In this document: piece after piece, positions 17,339 to 25,357 of the stretch
How positions within the stretch are numbered: position 1 is the first letter of the stretch
Layout of the letters: every line of letters begins with the position of its first letter
NCBI GenBank assembly: GCA_018266075.1
Contig: JAFEBB010000046.1
Location: 1 to 61,231 of the forward strand
Reading direction: 5' to 3'
Source: Deltaproteobacteria bacterium
GTDB taxonomy: Bacteria > Myxococcota > Myxococcia > Myxococcales > SZAS-1
DNA length: 61,231 nucleotides
Translations under genes and position numbers: made by a program
Notes under the pieces: generated by a model
What the model was told of the DNA's origin: nothing
The model's database searches: none
The model's input: the letters and a program-made list of their open reading frames with translations, nothing else

Positions 17339-17415
17339 TACGGGCTGCCGTGCGCGGGGGGCGTGCCGCTTCTAGAGTTCAGCATTTGCAGCCGCCGTCT
17401 GCTTGACCTTTCGCC

Positions 17416-18033
17416 TTGAGCCCCCTCCGCGAAACCACTCCCACCGACGATGCCGTCCTCGTGGAGCGCGCCCGCGACGGGCAGCCGGGCGCCTTCGAGG
17501 CGCTGGTTCGACGGCACTCCGGCCGGGTGTACCGCCTGGCCCTGCGCATGACGGGAAGCGCGCAGGACGCGGAGGAGATCACCCAGGAGACGTTCCTCTC
17601 GGCGCACCAGGGGCTCGCCCGCTTCCGCGGTGAGGCCGCGGTCACCAGCTGGCTCCACCGCATCGCCGCCAACTTCGCGCTCATGCGACTGCGTCACCGA
17701 AGGATCTCGGGAGCGGCGGAGGAGCAGCTCACCCAGAGCGTGGGCCCACACGAGGACCGCGCGCCGCCCGCCTATCCGATCGCGCAGGCGAGCGTGCACA
17801 CCGAGCAGCACCTGCTCGACGTGGAGCTGCGGCGCGCCATCGAACAGGCCGTCGACCGCCTGCCCGACGAGTACCGGGTGGTCTTCTTGCTTCGCGATGT
17901 GGAGGACCTCTCGTACGAGGAGATCGCCGAGGCCACCTCGAGCACCGTGCCGGCGATCAAGAGCCGGCTTCACCGGGCGCGGCTCGCGCTCCGGCAAGCC
18001 ATTCAGGACTTTTACGCCGAGCACCCGCGCTGA
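17416..18033 (+). CDS. RpoE-like ECF sigma factor (ECF2)
   Basis: 205 residues; the start is a TTG (MSPLRETTPTDD), with no better in-frame choice. Region 2: AFEALVRRHSGRVYRLALRM, AEEITQETFLSAHQGLARF, SWLHRIAANFALMRLRHRR. Region 4: LPDEYRVVFLLRDVEDLSYE, then EIAEATSSTVPAIKSRLHRA. The linker between regions (about residues 100-135) is long. It is followed after 57 bases by a zinc-finger anti-sigma gene, the usual RpoE/RseA-type arrangement. Motif II upstream suggests it transcribes itself, the hydrolase gene at 29341 and perhaps the crt operon. Confidence 0.9.
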   Translation: MSPLRETTPTDDAVLVERARDGQPGAFEALVRRHSGRVYRLALRMTGSAQDAEEITQETFLSAHQGLARFRGEAAVTSWLHRIAANFALMRLRHRRISGAAEEQLTQSVGPHEDRAPPAYPIAQASVHTEQHLLDVELRRAIEQAVDRLPDEYRVVFLLRDVEDLSYEEIAEATSSTVPAIKSRLHRARLALRQAIQDFYAEHPR

Positions 18034-18090
18034 GCGAGCAACAGGGCGCAGGTTCGTGCATCATTAGCAGCGAAGAAGTGAGAGCAACGC

Positions 18091-18357
18091 ATGTCGTCTC
18101 AACGCCCAGCCTCGACGTCCATCGCCTCCTGCGCAGAGGTCGACGCCAAGCTCTTCGAGCTCACCGAGAACGAGCTGCCCGCGGCTGAGACCGAGCGGCT
18201 CATGGCGCACGCGCGTGGATGCGCGGGGTGTGCGGACCTCGTGGAGAGCTACAGGGCCACGCCCGTTCTTGCCCGCCGGGTGCTGCTCGAGGACGTCCCG
18301 GTCGATGTGACCGAGCGGCTGCTCGGCGTCATCGCGCAGAACGTGAATCGGAAGTAG
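18091..18357 (+). CDS. Zinc-finger anti-sigma factor for ECF2
   Basis: 88 residues, cytoplasmic, with no membrane segment. The zinc-binding anti-sigma pattern is clear: CAEVDAKLFELTENELPAAE, then RLMAHARGCAGCADLVESY with H-x3-C-x2-C. It should bind ECF2 and release it on oxidation or metal loss. The last 29 bases overlap the 3' end of the convergent crtYd gene, so the two transcripts are antisense at their ends. Confidence 0.85.
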   Translation: MSSQRPASTSIASCAEVDAKLFELTENELPAAETERLMAHARGCAGCADLVESYRATPVLARRVLLEDVPVDVTERLLGVIAQNVNRK

Positions 18358-18655
18358 GCGCAGGCTCGAGCAGCACCACGGCCTGCGCCACCAGCAGCGC
18401 GGTGAGCCCGAAGAACAAGATCTCCTCGAGCGGGACCGCGTCCACGCGCAGGCCGCACAGGTGCTCGTCTCCAAACGTCCAGATGCCCAGGCGGATGGCG
18501 ACGTCGTCGGCGAGCGAGAGCCAGAAGGCCGTGGCGGCAACGACGATGGTCAGCGCACGTCGCGCCCGCCAAAGTCGCGCTCGACCCACCGCCACCTGCA
18601 GCGCCACAAAGGGAAGCGCCCAGGCCAGGTGCATGAGGTAGTCGGCTCGGCTCAT
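18329..18655 (-). CDS. crtYd: Lycopene cyclase subunit CrtYd
   Basis: 108 residues from ATG 18653-18655, coupled to crtYc by ATGA. About three membrane helices. The lycopene cyclase domain signature is present: DDVAIRLGIWTFGDEHLCG and VPLEEILFFGLTALLVAQAV. Together with CrtYc it should form the heterodimeric cyclase that closes beta-ionone rings on lycopene in the membrane, as in M. xanthus and actinobacteria. The 3' end overlaps the anti-sigma gene on the other strand. Confidence 0.85.
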   Translation of the reverse strand: MSRADYLMHLAWALPFVALQVAVGRARLWRARRALTIVVAATAFWLSLADDVAIRLGIWTFGDEHLCGLRVDAVPLEEILFFGLTALLVAQAVVLLEPAPTSDSRSAR

Positions 18656-18954
18656 GACGCGCGCTTCCGGAGCAGGTGAAGCGTGAGCAGCGCGACGCCG
18701 ACGGTCTCGAGCATGAAGTACGCGCACTCCTCGACAGGCAACGGTCCCAGCCAACCGGCCACACGCTCGGTCGGAAAGCGCCAGTAGCCCCCGAGCACGG
18801 CGTGCCGGTCCCAGGGATACGCCGCCACGAACGCCACCGCGCAGAGGGTCGCCATCCGCACGACGTCACCGCGTCGGGCGCGCGCGCGCCATGCCCAGCC
18901 CGCCGCGAGCACCGCCGGGACCACGAAGATCAGCAGGAAGTCGACGTAGCTCAC
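18652..18954 (-). CDS. crtYc: Lycopene cyclase subunit CrtYc
   Basis: 100 residues from a GTG (SYVDFLLIFVVPAVLAAGW), overlapping the stop of the upstream redoxin gene (GTGA). The domain signature is AYPWDRHAVLGGYWRFP and PLPVEECAYFMLETVGVALL, the partner of CrtYd. About three membrane helices. Gene order redoxin, crtYc, crtYd is fully overlapping, implying one translationally coupled message divergent from the main crt operon. Confidence 0.87.
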   Translation of the reverse strand: MSYVDFLLIFVVPAVLAAGWAWRARARRGDVVRMATLCAVAFVAAYPWDRHAVLGGYWRFPTERVAGWLGPLPVEECAYFMLETVGVALLTLHLLRKRAS

Positions 18955-19499
18955 GGCCGCTCCTGGAGCACGGCGGTGAGCGTGTCGAAGAACGCCGCGC
19001 GCTCGGCTGGGCTCAGCGCTCCCTCGTGTCGAAAGCGCACCTGGCCCGCTCGATCGACGATGACCACCGTGCTCACCTTGGCCGGAAATCCCCAGCGGCG
19101 CGCCGCCTCGCCCGTCCAGTCCATCAGGATCTCCACGCCGAGCTCGCGCGCCGTGCGCACCACCGCGTCGCGCGCGAAGCCACGCGCGGGCCAGAAGTCG
19201 AGCCCGACGAGGTTCGCGATGGGCCAGAGCGTGACCTCGTGTGCGAGCGCTCTGTTCCGCGCGCGTTCGCCCAGCTCGCGCTTGAGCGCTGCGTTCTGCT
19301 CCGTGGCGTGTCGGTCCTCGTAGACGATGACCACGGGCCGTCCCCGCTCCTCTTCCAGATGGCGGACGTGGCCCGCGGTGTCGGGCAGAGCCAATTCGGG
19401 TGCCGCCTGCCCGATCGACGAGAGCACCGCGACGATCACCAAGCCGAGCACGAGGACCTCCACGGAGAGCCAACCGAAACGCGAACGCAGCCGGCGCAT
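18951..19499 (-). CDS. Cysteine-less thioredoxin-fold (YtfJ-like) exported protein
   Basis: 182 residues. The N-terminal hydrophobic stretch VLVLGLVIVAVLSSIGQAAP is a signal peptide or anchor. The rest follows a thioredoxin fold: LALPDTAGHVRHLEEERGRP, VVIVYEDRHATEQNAALKRE, then STVVIVDRAGQVRFRHEGAL. No cysteine occurs anywhere, so it cannot do disulfide chemistry. Length and motif order resemble E. coli YtfJ. It is first gene of the crtYc-crtYd operon (GTGA overlap with crtYc). A structural or chaperone role for cyclase or carotenoid handling is a guess. Confidence 0.7.
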   Translation of the reverse strand: MRRLRSRFGWLSVEVLVLGLVIVAVLSSIGQAAPELALPDTAGHVRHLEEERGRPVVIVYEDRHATEQNAALKRELGERARNRALAHEVTLWPIANLVGLDFWPARGFARDAVVRTARELGVEILMDWTGEAARRWGFPAKVSTVVIVDRAGQVRFRHEGALSPAERAAFFDTLTAVLQERP

Positions 19500-19504
19500 C
19501 GAAT
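19474..19504 (+). promoter_or_regulatory. Weak match to promoter motif II before crtE
   Basis: CCGAAACG, 12 bases, then CCGGCGCATCGAA, with GAAAC and GCATC at the same spacing as in motif II (17311-17338). It lies about 45 bases ahead of crtE but inside the first codons of the divergent redoxin gene, so chance similarity in Arg codons is possible. Confidence 0.3.
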
Positions 19505-19547
19505 GGGTCGAATGAGATGCGCGAGGCGCGCGCGAGGTTCGCTTTCC

Positions 19548-20618
19548 ATGACGAGTGCGGTCTCGGCTTCATCGCCCACCCAGCCTTCCAGTCACGACGC
19601 GCTGGAGCGGGCGCTCGCACGGGCCACGGCGCGGTTGGTCCGTGTGCCCGAGGCGGCGCGCGGCTGGGCCGACTCGCTGCGCGAGCTCACCGCGCGGCCG
19701 GGCAAGCGCGTCCGGCCGTGGCTCTGCGCGCTCGCGTACGAAGGTGTGGCACACGTGCCGGCGAGCGAGGCGGTGCTCGACTTTGCGGCAGGCCTCGAGC
19801 TGCTGCACGCGTTCATGCTCGTCCACGACGACATCATCGACGGCGCCGACGTGCGTCGCGGTGCTCCGGCGCTCCATCGCGCGCTGGAGACCACCCACGG
19901 AACGCAGGCCAACGCGCTGGCCCTGCTCGGCGGTGACGCGCTCTTCGTCGCCGCGGTGGACGCGATGGCGCGCGCAGCCGTGCCCGCCGACCGCATGCGC
20001 GACGCGCTCGCCGTGGTGCTCGAAGGCGCGCGGCAGGCGGCGGTCGGCGAGATGCTCGATGTCTCGTACGCGCGGCAGCCGCTCACCTCGCTGAGCTCCG
20101 CGCGCCTGGCCGACGTGCTGCGCCTCAAGACAGCGGGCTACACCTTCGTGGCGCCGCTCGTGGCGGGCGCGGTGCTCGCTGGGGCGAGCGCGTCGACGCG
20201 TCGCGCGCTCACCCAGTTCGGCCAGCGCGTGGGCCTCGCGTTCCAGCTCGCCGACGATCTGCTCGACATCTACGGCGACGCCGCGCAGCTCGGGAAGCCC
20301 GTCGGCGGCGATCTGCGCGAGGGCAAGCGAACGGTGTTCGCGCGGCTCCTGGCCGCTCGCGCCTCGCCCGACGATGCCCGACGCTTCCTCGCGCTCCTCG
20401 ACGGTCGCGCTGCCGACGCGGGCGACCTCGAGTGGGTGCGCGAGCTCGGACGCCGCAGTGGCGTGGCCAGCGAGCTCGCTGCCCGCGTGCGCACTTTCAT
20501 TGCTGCGGGAGAGCGCTGTCTGGATCGCGCGGCGCTGGATGCGAACGCGGCGACGCAGCTCCGCGGCCTCGCGCGCAAGGTCGCTGCGAGCGTTTCCTTC
20601 CTGGAGAGTGGGTCATGA
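19548..20618 (+). CDS. crtE: Geranylgeranyl diphosphate synthase CrtE
   Basis: 356 residues, trans-prenyltransferase making the C20 precursor of carotenoids. Both Asp-rich motifs are visible: LVHDDIIDGADVRRG (first, near residue 95) and FQLADDLLDIYGDAAQLGKP (second, near 235). The lead-in region is RPGKRVRPWLCALAY. The start MTSAVSASSPT is chosen because it lies clear of the divergent redoxin gene; only 48 bases separate them. It is first gene of a seven-gene operon in which each following start overlaps the preceding stop. Confidence 0.92.
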   Translation: MTSAVSASSPTQPSSHDALERALARATARLVRVPEAARGWADSLRELTARPGKRVRPWLCALAYEGVAHVPASEAVLDFAAGLELLHAFMLVHDDIIDGADVRRGAPALHRALETTHGTQANALALLGGDALFVAAVDAMARAAVPADRMRDALAVVLEGARQAAVGEMLDVSYARQPLTSLSSARLADVLRLKTAGYTFVAPLVAGAVLAGASASTRRALTQFGQRVGLAFQLADDLLDIYGDAAQLGKPVGGDLREGKRTVFARLLAARASPDDARRFLALLDGRAADAGDLEWVRELGRRSGVASELAARVRTFIAAGERCLDRAALDANAATQLRGLARKVAASVSFLESGS

Positions 20619-22123
20619 CCGAGCGGGTTCTCATCGTTGGAGCGGGCGTCGGTGGACTGGCGACCGCCATTCGCCTTCAAGCCGCGGGCAAGCAGGTGCA
20701 CGTGGTGGAGCGGGCCCAGGAAGTGGGCGGCCGCTGCAGCCGCATCCGCGACGGCGGCTTTCAGTTCGACGTGGGGCCCACGCTGCTCTTGATGAAGCCC
20801 GTCTTCGAGGAGCTCTTCGCCAGCGCGGGCCGCAAGCTCTCCGACTACCTCGAGCTCAGCCCGTGCGATCCGAACTACGAGATCTGGTTCGGCGACGGCG
20901 AGTCGGTGGTGTTCTCGACGCAGCTCCGCGAGATGCAGAAGGAGCTGGAGCGGCTCCAGCCCGGCGCGTTCGGCGGCTACCTCCGGTACCTGGAGGAGGG
21001 CCGCAAGGGCATGGCCGCGTCGCTGGATCGCTTCGTGGGCCGGAACTTCGACTCGCTCGCCCAGTTCGCCACGCCGGCCAACTTGAAGACCGTCCTCGAT
21101 GTGAACGCGCACCGCTCGCTCTACAGCGTGGTCTCGCGCCACTTCCACGACGAGCGGCTGCGCATCGCGCTCTCGTTCCAGACCATGTACCTGGGCATCT
21201 CGCCATACGAAGCGCCGGGCGTGTACTCGCTGCTCCCCTACACCGAGCTCGCGGACGGCATCTGGTTCCCGAAGGGCGGCCTGTATGCCGTTCCCCAGGC
21301 CTTGGAGAGGTTGGCCCGCGAGCTGGGCGTGACCTTCGAGCTCGGCAAGGCCGTGGCGAAGGTGGAGATCGAAAACAACGTCGCGCGCGGGGTGCACCTC
21401 GCCGACGGCTCGCGGCGCTCGGCAGACACGGTGGTGCTCAACGCCGACCTGCCCTACGCGTACCGCGAGCTCCTGCCCGACTCGCCGCTGCCGCGCGCAG
21501 ACAAGCTCAAGTTCACCTCCAGCGCGCTGATGTTCTACTGGGGCCTCGACCGCCAGGCGCCGCGGCTGCGGCACCACAACATCTTCCTCGCCGACTTCGC
21601 CGACAACTTCGCGGACATCTTCGAGCGCGGGCGCGTGCCCGAGGACCCGTCGTTCTACGTGAACGTGGCCACCCGAAGCGATGCCTCGCTGGGCCCGGCC
21701 GGACGCGACGGCGTGTACGTGCTCGTGCCCGTGCCGCACCTCGGCCCGCGCATCGACTGGGACGCCGAGGTGAAGCGCGTCCGTGAGCGCGTGCTCACGC
21801 GCCTGGCTGGGGCGGGCTGCGACCTGCGCGGGCACATCGCGCTCGAGCACGTCCGCACGCCCAAGGACTGGCGCGATGGGCTGAACCTCGAGCACGGCGC
21901 CGCGTTCGGGCTCTCGCACGACCTGTTCCAGGTGGGCTACTTCCGCCCGGCCAACCAGCACGCACGTTACAAAAATGTTTACTTCGTGGGCGCGAGCACC
22001 CAACCCGGCACGGGCCTGCCGATGGTGGTCTTGAGCTCGCGGCTCACCACGGAGCGCATCATGAAGGCGCTGGCTGCGCGGGCGTCGGCGCCGGCGACGC
22101 GGATGGTGGGAGACGCGGCGTGA
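20615..22123 (+). CDS. crtI: Phytoene desaturase CrtI
   Basis: 502 residues, FAD enzyme introducing double bases into phytoene. N-terminal dinucleotide fold: RVLIVGAGVGGLATAIRLQA, VERAQEVGGRCSRIRDGGF, FDVGPTLLLM. C-terminal carotenoid desaturase signature: NVYFVGASTQPGTGLPMVVL. The start overlaps the crtE stop (ATGA). In the M. xanthus cluster two CrtI-type enzymes act in turn; by position and sequence this one corresponds to CrtIb, but the exact number of desaturation steps cannot be read from sequence. Confidence 0.9.
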   Translation: MTERVLIVGAGVGGLATAIRLQAAGKQVHVVERAQEVGGRCSRIRDGGFQFDVGPTLLLMKPVFEELFASAGRKLSDYLELSPCDPNYEIWFGDGESVVFSTQLREMQKELERLQPGAFGGYLRYLEEGRKGMAASLDRFVGRNFDSLAQFATPANLKTVLDVNAHRSLYSVVSRHFHDERLRIALSFQTMYLGISPYEAPGVYSLLPYTELADGIWFPKGGLYAVPQALERLARELGVTFELGKAVAKVEIENNVARGVHLADGSRRSADTVVLNADLPYAYRELLPDSPLPRADKLKFTSSALMFYWGLDRQAPRLRHHNIFLADFADNFADIFERGRVPEDPSFYVNVATRSDASLGPAGRDGVYVLVPVPHLGPRIDWDAEVKRVRERVLTRLAGAGCDLRGHIALEHVRTPKDWRDGLNLEHGAAFGLSHDLFQVGYFRPANQHARYKNVYFVGASTQPGTGLPMVVLSSRLTTERIMKALAARASAPATRMVGDAA

Positions 22124-22992
22124 ACGCGGAGCTGGCCCAGGGGTTTCGCCTGGCACGCGAGCGAACGCGGCTGGGTTCGCGCTCGTTCTACTTCGCCTCG
22201 CACCTGCTCGATGGGCCGCGTCGCGCCGGGGCGTACGCGCTCTACGCCTTCCTGCGCGAGGCAGACGACGCCGCCGACTCCCCGGGAACGCCCGACGCCC
22301 GCTCAGAACGCGTGCGCCGAGTTCGCAGCGCGCTCGAACGCGCGTATTCCGGCAAGCCCACCTCGGCGCTGGAGCATGCGCTCTCGAGTGCCGTGCAGAC
22401 CTTCGGTCTCCCAAGAGAGCCGCTGGAGGAGTTGGTGGCCGCAGTCGGCGCGGAGGTGGAGCGGGTTCGCGTGGCCACCTGGTCAGAGCTCGGGCGTTAC
22501 TGCCACGGGGTCGCCTCCACGGTTGGGTTGGCCATGGCGCCGCTCCTCGGTGCGCCCCAGGGCTTTGAACGAGAAGCGGCCGCGCTGGGTCACGCGATGC
22601 AGCTCACGAACATCCTCCGCGATGTGCGCGAGGACGTGCTCAACGATCGGGTGTATCTGCCGGCCGAAGCGCTGCGTGCGGCAGGGATCACCGAGCTTGA
22701 CCTGGCGCGCGGCCAGCTCGACGACCGCTGGCGCGCGCTCGCGAGCCAGGTGGCCGCGCGCGCGAACGAGGCCTACGACGCCGCCGAGCCGGGAATCCGC
22801 GCCATCGCCCCCTGGCGCTCACGCACCACGGTGCGGCTCATGCGCGCCAGCTACCGCGAGATCCTCCGCGAGATCGAGCGACGCGCCTTCGACGTGTTTC
22901 GCGAGCGCGTGGTCATCTCCACCTCACGCAAGCTCTGGCTGGCGACGCGCGTCATCGCCGGTGCAGATCCGGCCGCGCCCGGTGCGCACTGA
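22120..22992 (+). CDS. crtB: Phytoene synthase CrtB
   Basis: 290 residues from a GTG overlapping the crtI stop. It condenses two geranylgeranyl diphosphates to phytoene. Substrate-binding motifs: AYALYAFLREADDAAD (first Asp-rich, near residue 45) and TNILRDVREDVLNDRVYLP (second, near 165). YCHGVASTVGLAM is also typical. Cytosolic or peripheral at the membrane. Confidence 0.93.
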   Translation: MNAELAQGFRLARERTRLGSRSFYFASHLLDGPRRAGAYALYAFLREADDAADSPGTPDARSERVRRVRSALERAYSGKPTSALEHALSSAVQTFGLPREPLEELVAAVGAEVERVRVATWSELGRYCHGVASTVGLAMAPLLGAPQGFEREAAALGHAMQLTNILRDVREDVLNDRVYLPAEALRAAGITELDLARGQLDDRWRALASQVAARANEAYDAAEPGIRAIAPWRSRTTVRLMRASYREILREIERRAFDVFRERVVISTSRKLWLATRVIAGADPAAPGAH

Positions 22993-24476
22993 TGCGCGCG
23001 GTCGTGGTGGGAGCGGGACTGGGCGGCCTGTCCGCGGCCATCCACCTCGCGGCTTCGGGCGCGCGCGTGACCGTGCTCGAGGCCGCGGCGGAGGTCGGCG
23101 GGAAGGCTTCGCGCGTTCGCGAGAGCGGCTTCGCCTGGGACACCGGGCCGACCCTGCTCACCATGCCGCACGTCCTCGACGAGACCCTCGCGCTGGCCGG
23201 CACCTCTCTGCGACGCGAGCTCCAGTTCGCCGAGCTGGAGCCGCTCTGTCGGTACCGGTTCGCGTCGGGTAAGTCCTTCGATCAGCTCGCCGATGCGAAG
23301 CGAACCGAGCAGGCGCTGTCGCGCGTCGACGAGCATGACGCGCGTGCCTGGCCGGCGTTCATGGCGCGGGCGCGCGAGCTCTACGAGGCCGCGGGCGCGC
23401 CCTACCTCGGCGTTCCCTTCGCGAGCGCGCTCGGCTTCACGGCTCGCATGGCCACGGGGGCCGGGGCGCTGACGGCCGCGCGTGCGTCCGTTCAGAGCCT
23501 CGCCGAGCTCGCGCGTGCGCACTTTCGCTCGCGCGAGCTGCAGCAGTGGGCCGGTCGATTCGCGACCTACGCGGGCGGCGCTCCGAACCAGACGCCCGCG
23601 CTCTTCGCGATGGTGGCGCACGTGGAGGCGCGAGGTGATGCGCTCTATCCGCTCGGTGGCATGCACGCCGTGGCCGGGGCGCTGGCCCGTGCGGCCCGGC
23701 GGCTCGGCGTGGAGATCCGCACCGGTGAGCCCGTGCGCGCGGTGCAACACCGCAGCACCGGATTTCTGATCAGGACACCGGGCGAGCTCTTCCCTGCGGA
23801 TTCGGTCGTCCTCAACGTGGACCCGCACCTGGCTGCGGGGATGTTCGAGCCGGGAAGCGTCGAGGCTCGGCAGCTCTCGCGCGGTCGCGGCCGCGTGCGT
23901 TCGCTCTCGGGCGCTGTGCTTCTGCTGGGCCTGAAGGGGCGCACGCCGGGACTCGCGCTCCACAACGTCTTCTTTCCTGACGACGTGGAGGACGAGTTCG
24001 CGGCCATCTTCGATCGCGGTGAGCTGCCGCGGGAGCCGACCGTCTACGTGTGCGCGCCCTCCCCCTGCGACGACTCGGCGGCGCCGCCCGACCACGAGGC
24101 GCTCTTCGCGCTCGTGAACGCGCCGGCCCGACCCGAGCTGGATGTCGACGCACTTCACCGACAGGTTCGCCAGGCCGTGCTCGCGCGGTTGTCCAAGCTC
24201 GATCCGGAGATCGCGTCGAGGATCGTGGTGGAGCGCGTGCGTGGCCCGCGCGATCTGGCCGCGACCGGATCTCTCGACGGCGCCATCTACGGCGCCGCGC
24301 CGCACGGACTGGGCGCTGTGCTGGCTCGACCGTCCCAGCGCGTCACGCGCGGGCTGTACCTCGCCGGCGGCGCGACGCATCCCGGCGGTGGCGTACCCAT
24401 GGTCGTGCTCTCCGGCAAGCATGTGGCGGCGCTGGCACTGCGGGAGCTCGGCGGTGCGCGGGAGCTGCGCGCATGA
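22992..24476 (+). CDS. Second CrtI-family carotenoid desaturase (CrtD/CrtIa-like)
   Basis: 494 residues; the ATG shares one base with the crtB stop. FAD fold: AVVVGAGLGGLSAAIHLAAS, LEAAAEVGGKASRVRES, WDTGPTLLTMPHVLDETL. C-terminal signature LYLAGGATHPGGGVPMVVLS. It is shorter and only distantly related to the first desaturase. Beside crtC, it may act as a CrtD-type desaturase on 1-hydroxy carotenoids or as the second phytoene desaturase (CrtIa) of the two-enzyme myxobacterial scheme. Sequence reading alone does not separate these. Confidence 0.82.
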   Translation: MRAVVVGAGLGGLSAAIHLAASGARVTVLEAAAEVGGKASRVRESGFAWDTGPTLLTMPHVLDETLALAGTSLRRELQFAELEPLCRYRFASGKSFDQLADAKRTEQALSRVDEHDARAWPAFMARARELYEAAGAPYLGVPFASALGFTARMATGAGALTAARASVQSLAELARAHFRSRELQQWAGRFATYAGGAPNQTPALFAMVAHVEARGDALYPLGGMHAVAGALARAARRLGVEIRTGEPVRAVQHRSTGFLIRTPGELFPADSVVLNVDPHLAAGMFEPGSVEARQLSRGRGRVRSLSGAVLLLGLKGRTPGLALHNVFFPDDVEDEFAAIFDRGELPREPTVYVCAPSPCDDSAAPPDHEALFALVNAPARPELDVDALHRQVRQAVLARLSKLDPEIASRIVVERVRGPRDLAATGSLDGAIYGAAPHGLGAVLARPSQRVTRGLYLAGGATHPGGGVPMVVLSGKHVAALALRELGGARELRA

Positions 24477-25357
24477 ACGGACCGAGCTTCGAAACGTCTG
24501 GCGCGTATCGCTGGTGGTACGTGGACGCCGTGTCCCACGACGGCCGGCGCGCGCTCGTGGCCATCTTGTTCAGCGGCGCGGTCTTCTCGCCGTACTACGC
24601 CGCGCGCTTGCGGGAGGGCGAACCCGCTCTTCCCGACGAGCACGCCGCGATCCACCTGGCGCTCTACGAGGACGGCAAGCGCGTCTTCTGGACGCTCGGC
24701 GAGCGACCCTTCCCCGTCAACGCGAGCGGCTCCGAGGTGGGCCTCTGGGGCAGCACGCTCACGCGCAGCGGCGACCGCTGGCGGCTCACGTTCGACGCGC
24801 GCTGGCCCCGGGCGCTGCGCGGCGAAATCGAGCTCGAGCCCGAAGCGCCGCCCTTGACCGAGCAGCCGATCCTCCTCGCGCCGGGCGTGGCTGGACACCT
24901 CTGGCACGGGCGCGTCCCGCGAGCGCGCGCGCGGGTGCGGCTGCACGAGCCCGACTTTCGGTTCGAGGGCCGCGGCTACCACGACGCCAACGGGGGACCC
25001 GAGCCACTCGAGCGCGCGCTGCGAGGTTGGGTGTGGTCGCGCGAGCACGCGGGCGAAGCGACGCGCGTGCACTACGACGTCGTGGCGCGGAGCGGCGAGC
25101 GCTTCCGTCACGCGTTCGGTGGCGAGCCCGCGGTGGAGAACGAGGGCGCCCGCACCTTGTGGCGCGTGCAACTCCCGGCCGAGATCGGTGGTGCGCGTCC
25201 TGGGCCGGTGATCGAGAGCGCGCCGTTCTATGCGCGGTTTCTCCTCTTTCGCGGCGGCCAGACGACGGGCATGGGCGAGAGCCTCGACCTCGCCCGGTTC
25301 GACCTTGGCGTGGTCCGCTGGATGCTGCGCTGGAAGACGCGGAGGCGCGCCGCATGA
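24473..25357 (+). CDS. crtC: Carotenoid 1,2-hydratase CrtC
   Basis: 294 residues, ATGA-coupled to the preceding desaturase. It adds water across the terminal 1,2 double bond of an acyclic carotenoid end, giving the tertiary alcohol later glycosylated. Recognised by YRWWYVDAVSHDGRRALVAI, LFSGAVFSPYYAARLR, the central FEGRGYHDANGGPEPLERAL and GWVWSREHAGE. No signal peptide or membrane segment is obvious. Confidence 0.87.
   Translation: MNGPSFETSGAYRWWYVDAVSHDGRRALVAILFSGAVFSPYYAARLREGEPALPDEHAAIHLALYEDGKRVFWTLGERPFPVNASGSEVGLWGSTLTRSGDRWRLTFDARWPRALRGEIELEPEAPPLTEQPILLAPGVAGHLWHGRVPRARARVRLHEPDFRFEGRGYHDANGGPEPLERALRGWVWSREHAGEATRVHYDVVARSGERFRHAFGGEPAVENEGARTLWRVQLPAEIGGARPGPVIESAPFYARFLLFRGGQTTGMGESLDLARFDLGVVRWMLRWKTRRRAA

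Noticed and set aside
17244-17415. Treating motif I and motif II as one promoter family
   Set aside because: Both begin GAAAC and end ATCC, but the distance between the boxes differs by three bases and the spacer sequences are unrelated, so two sigma factors are more likely.
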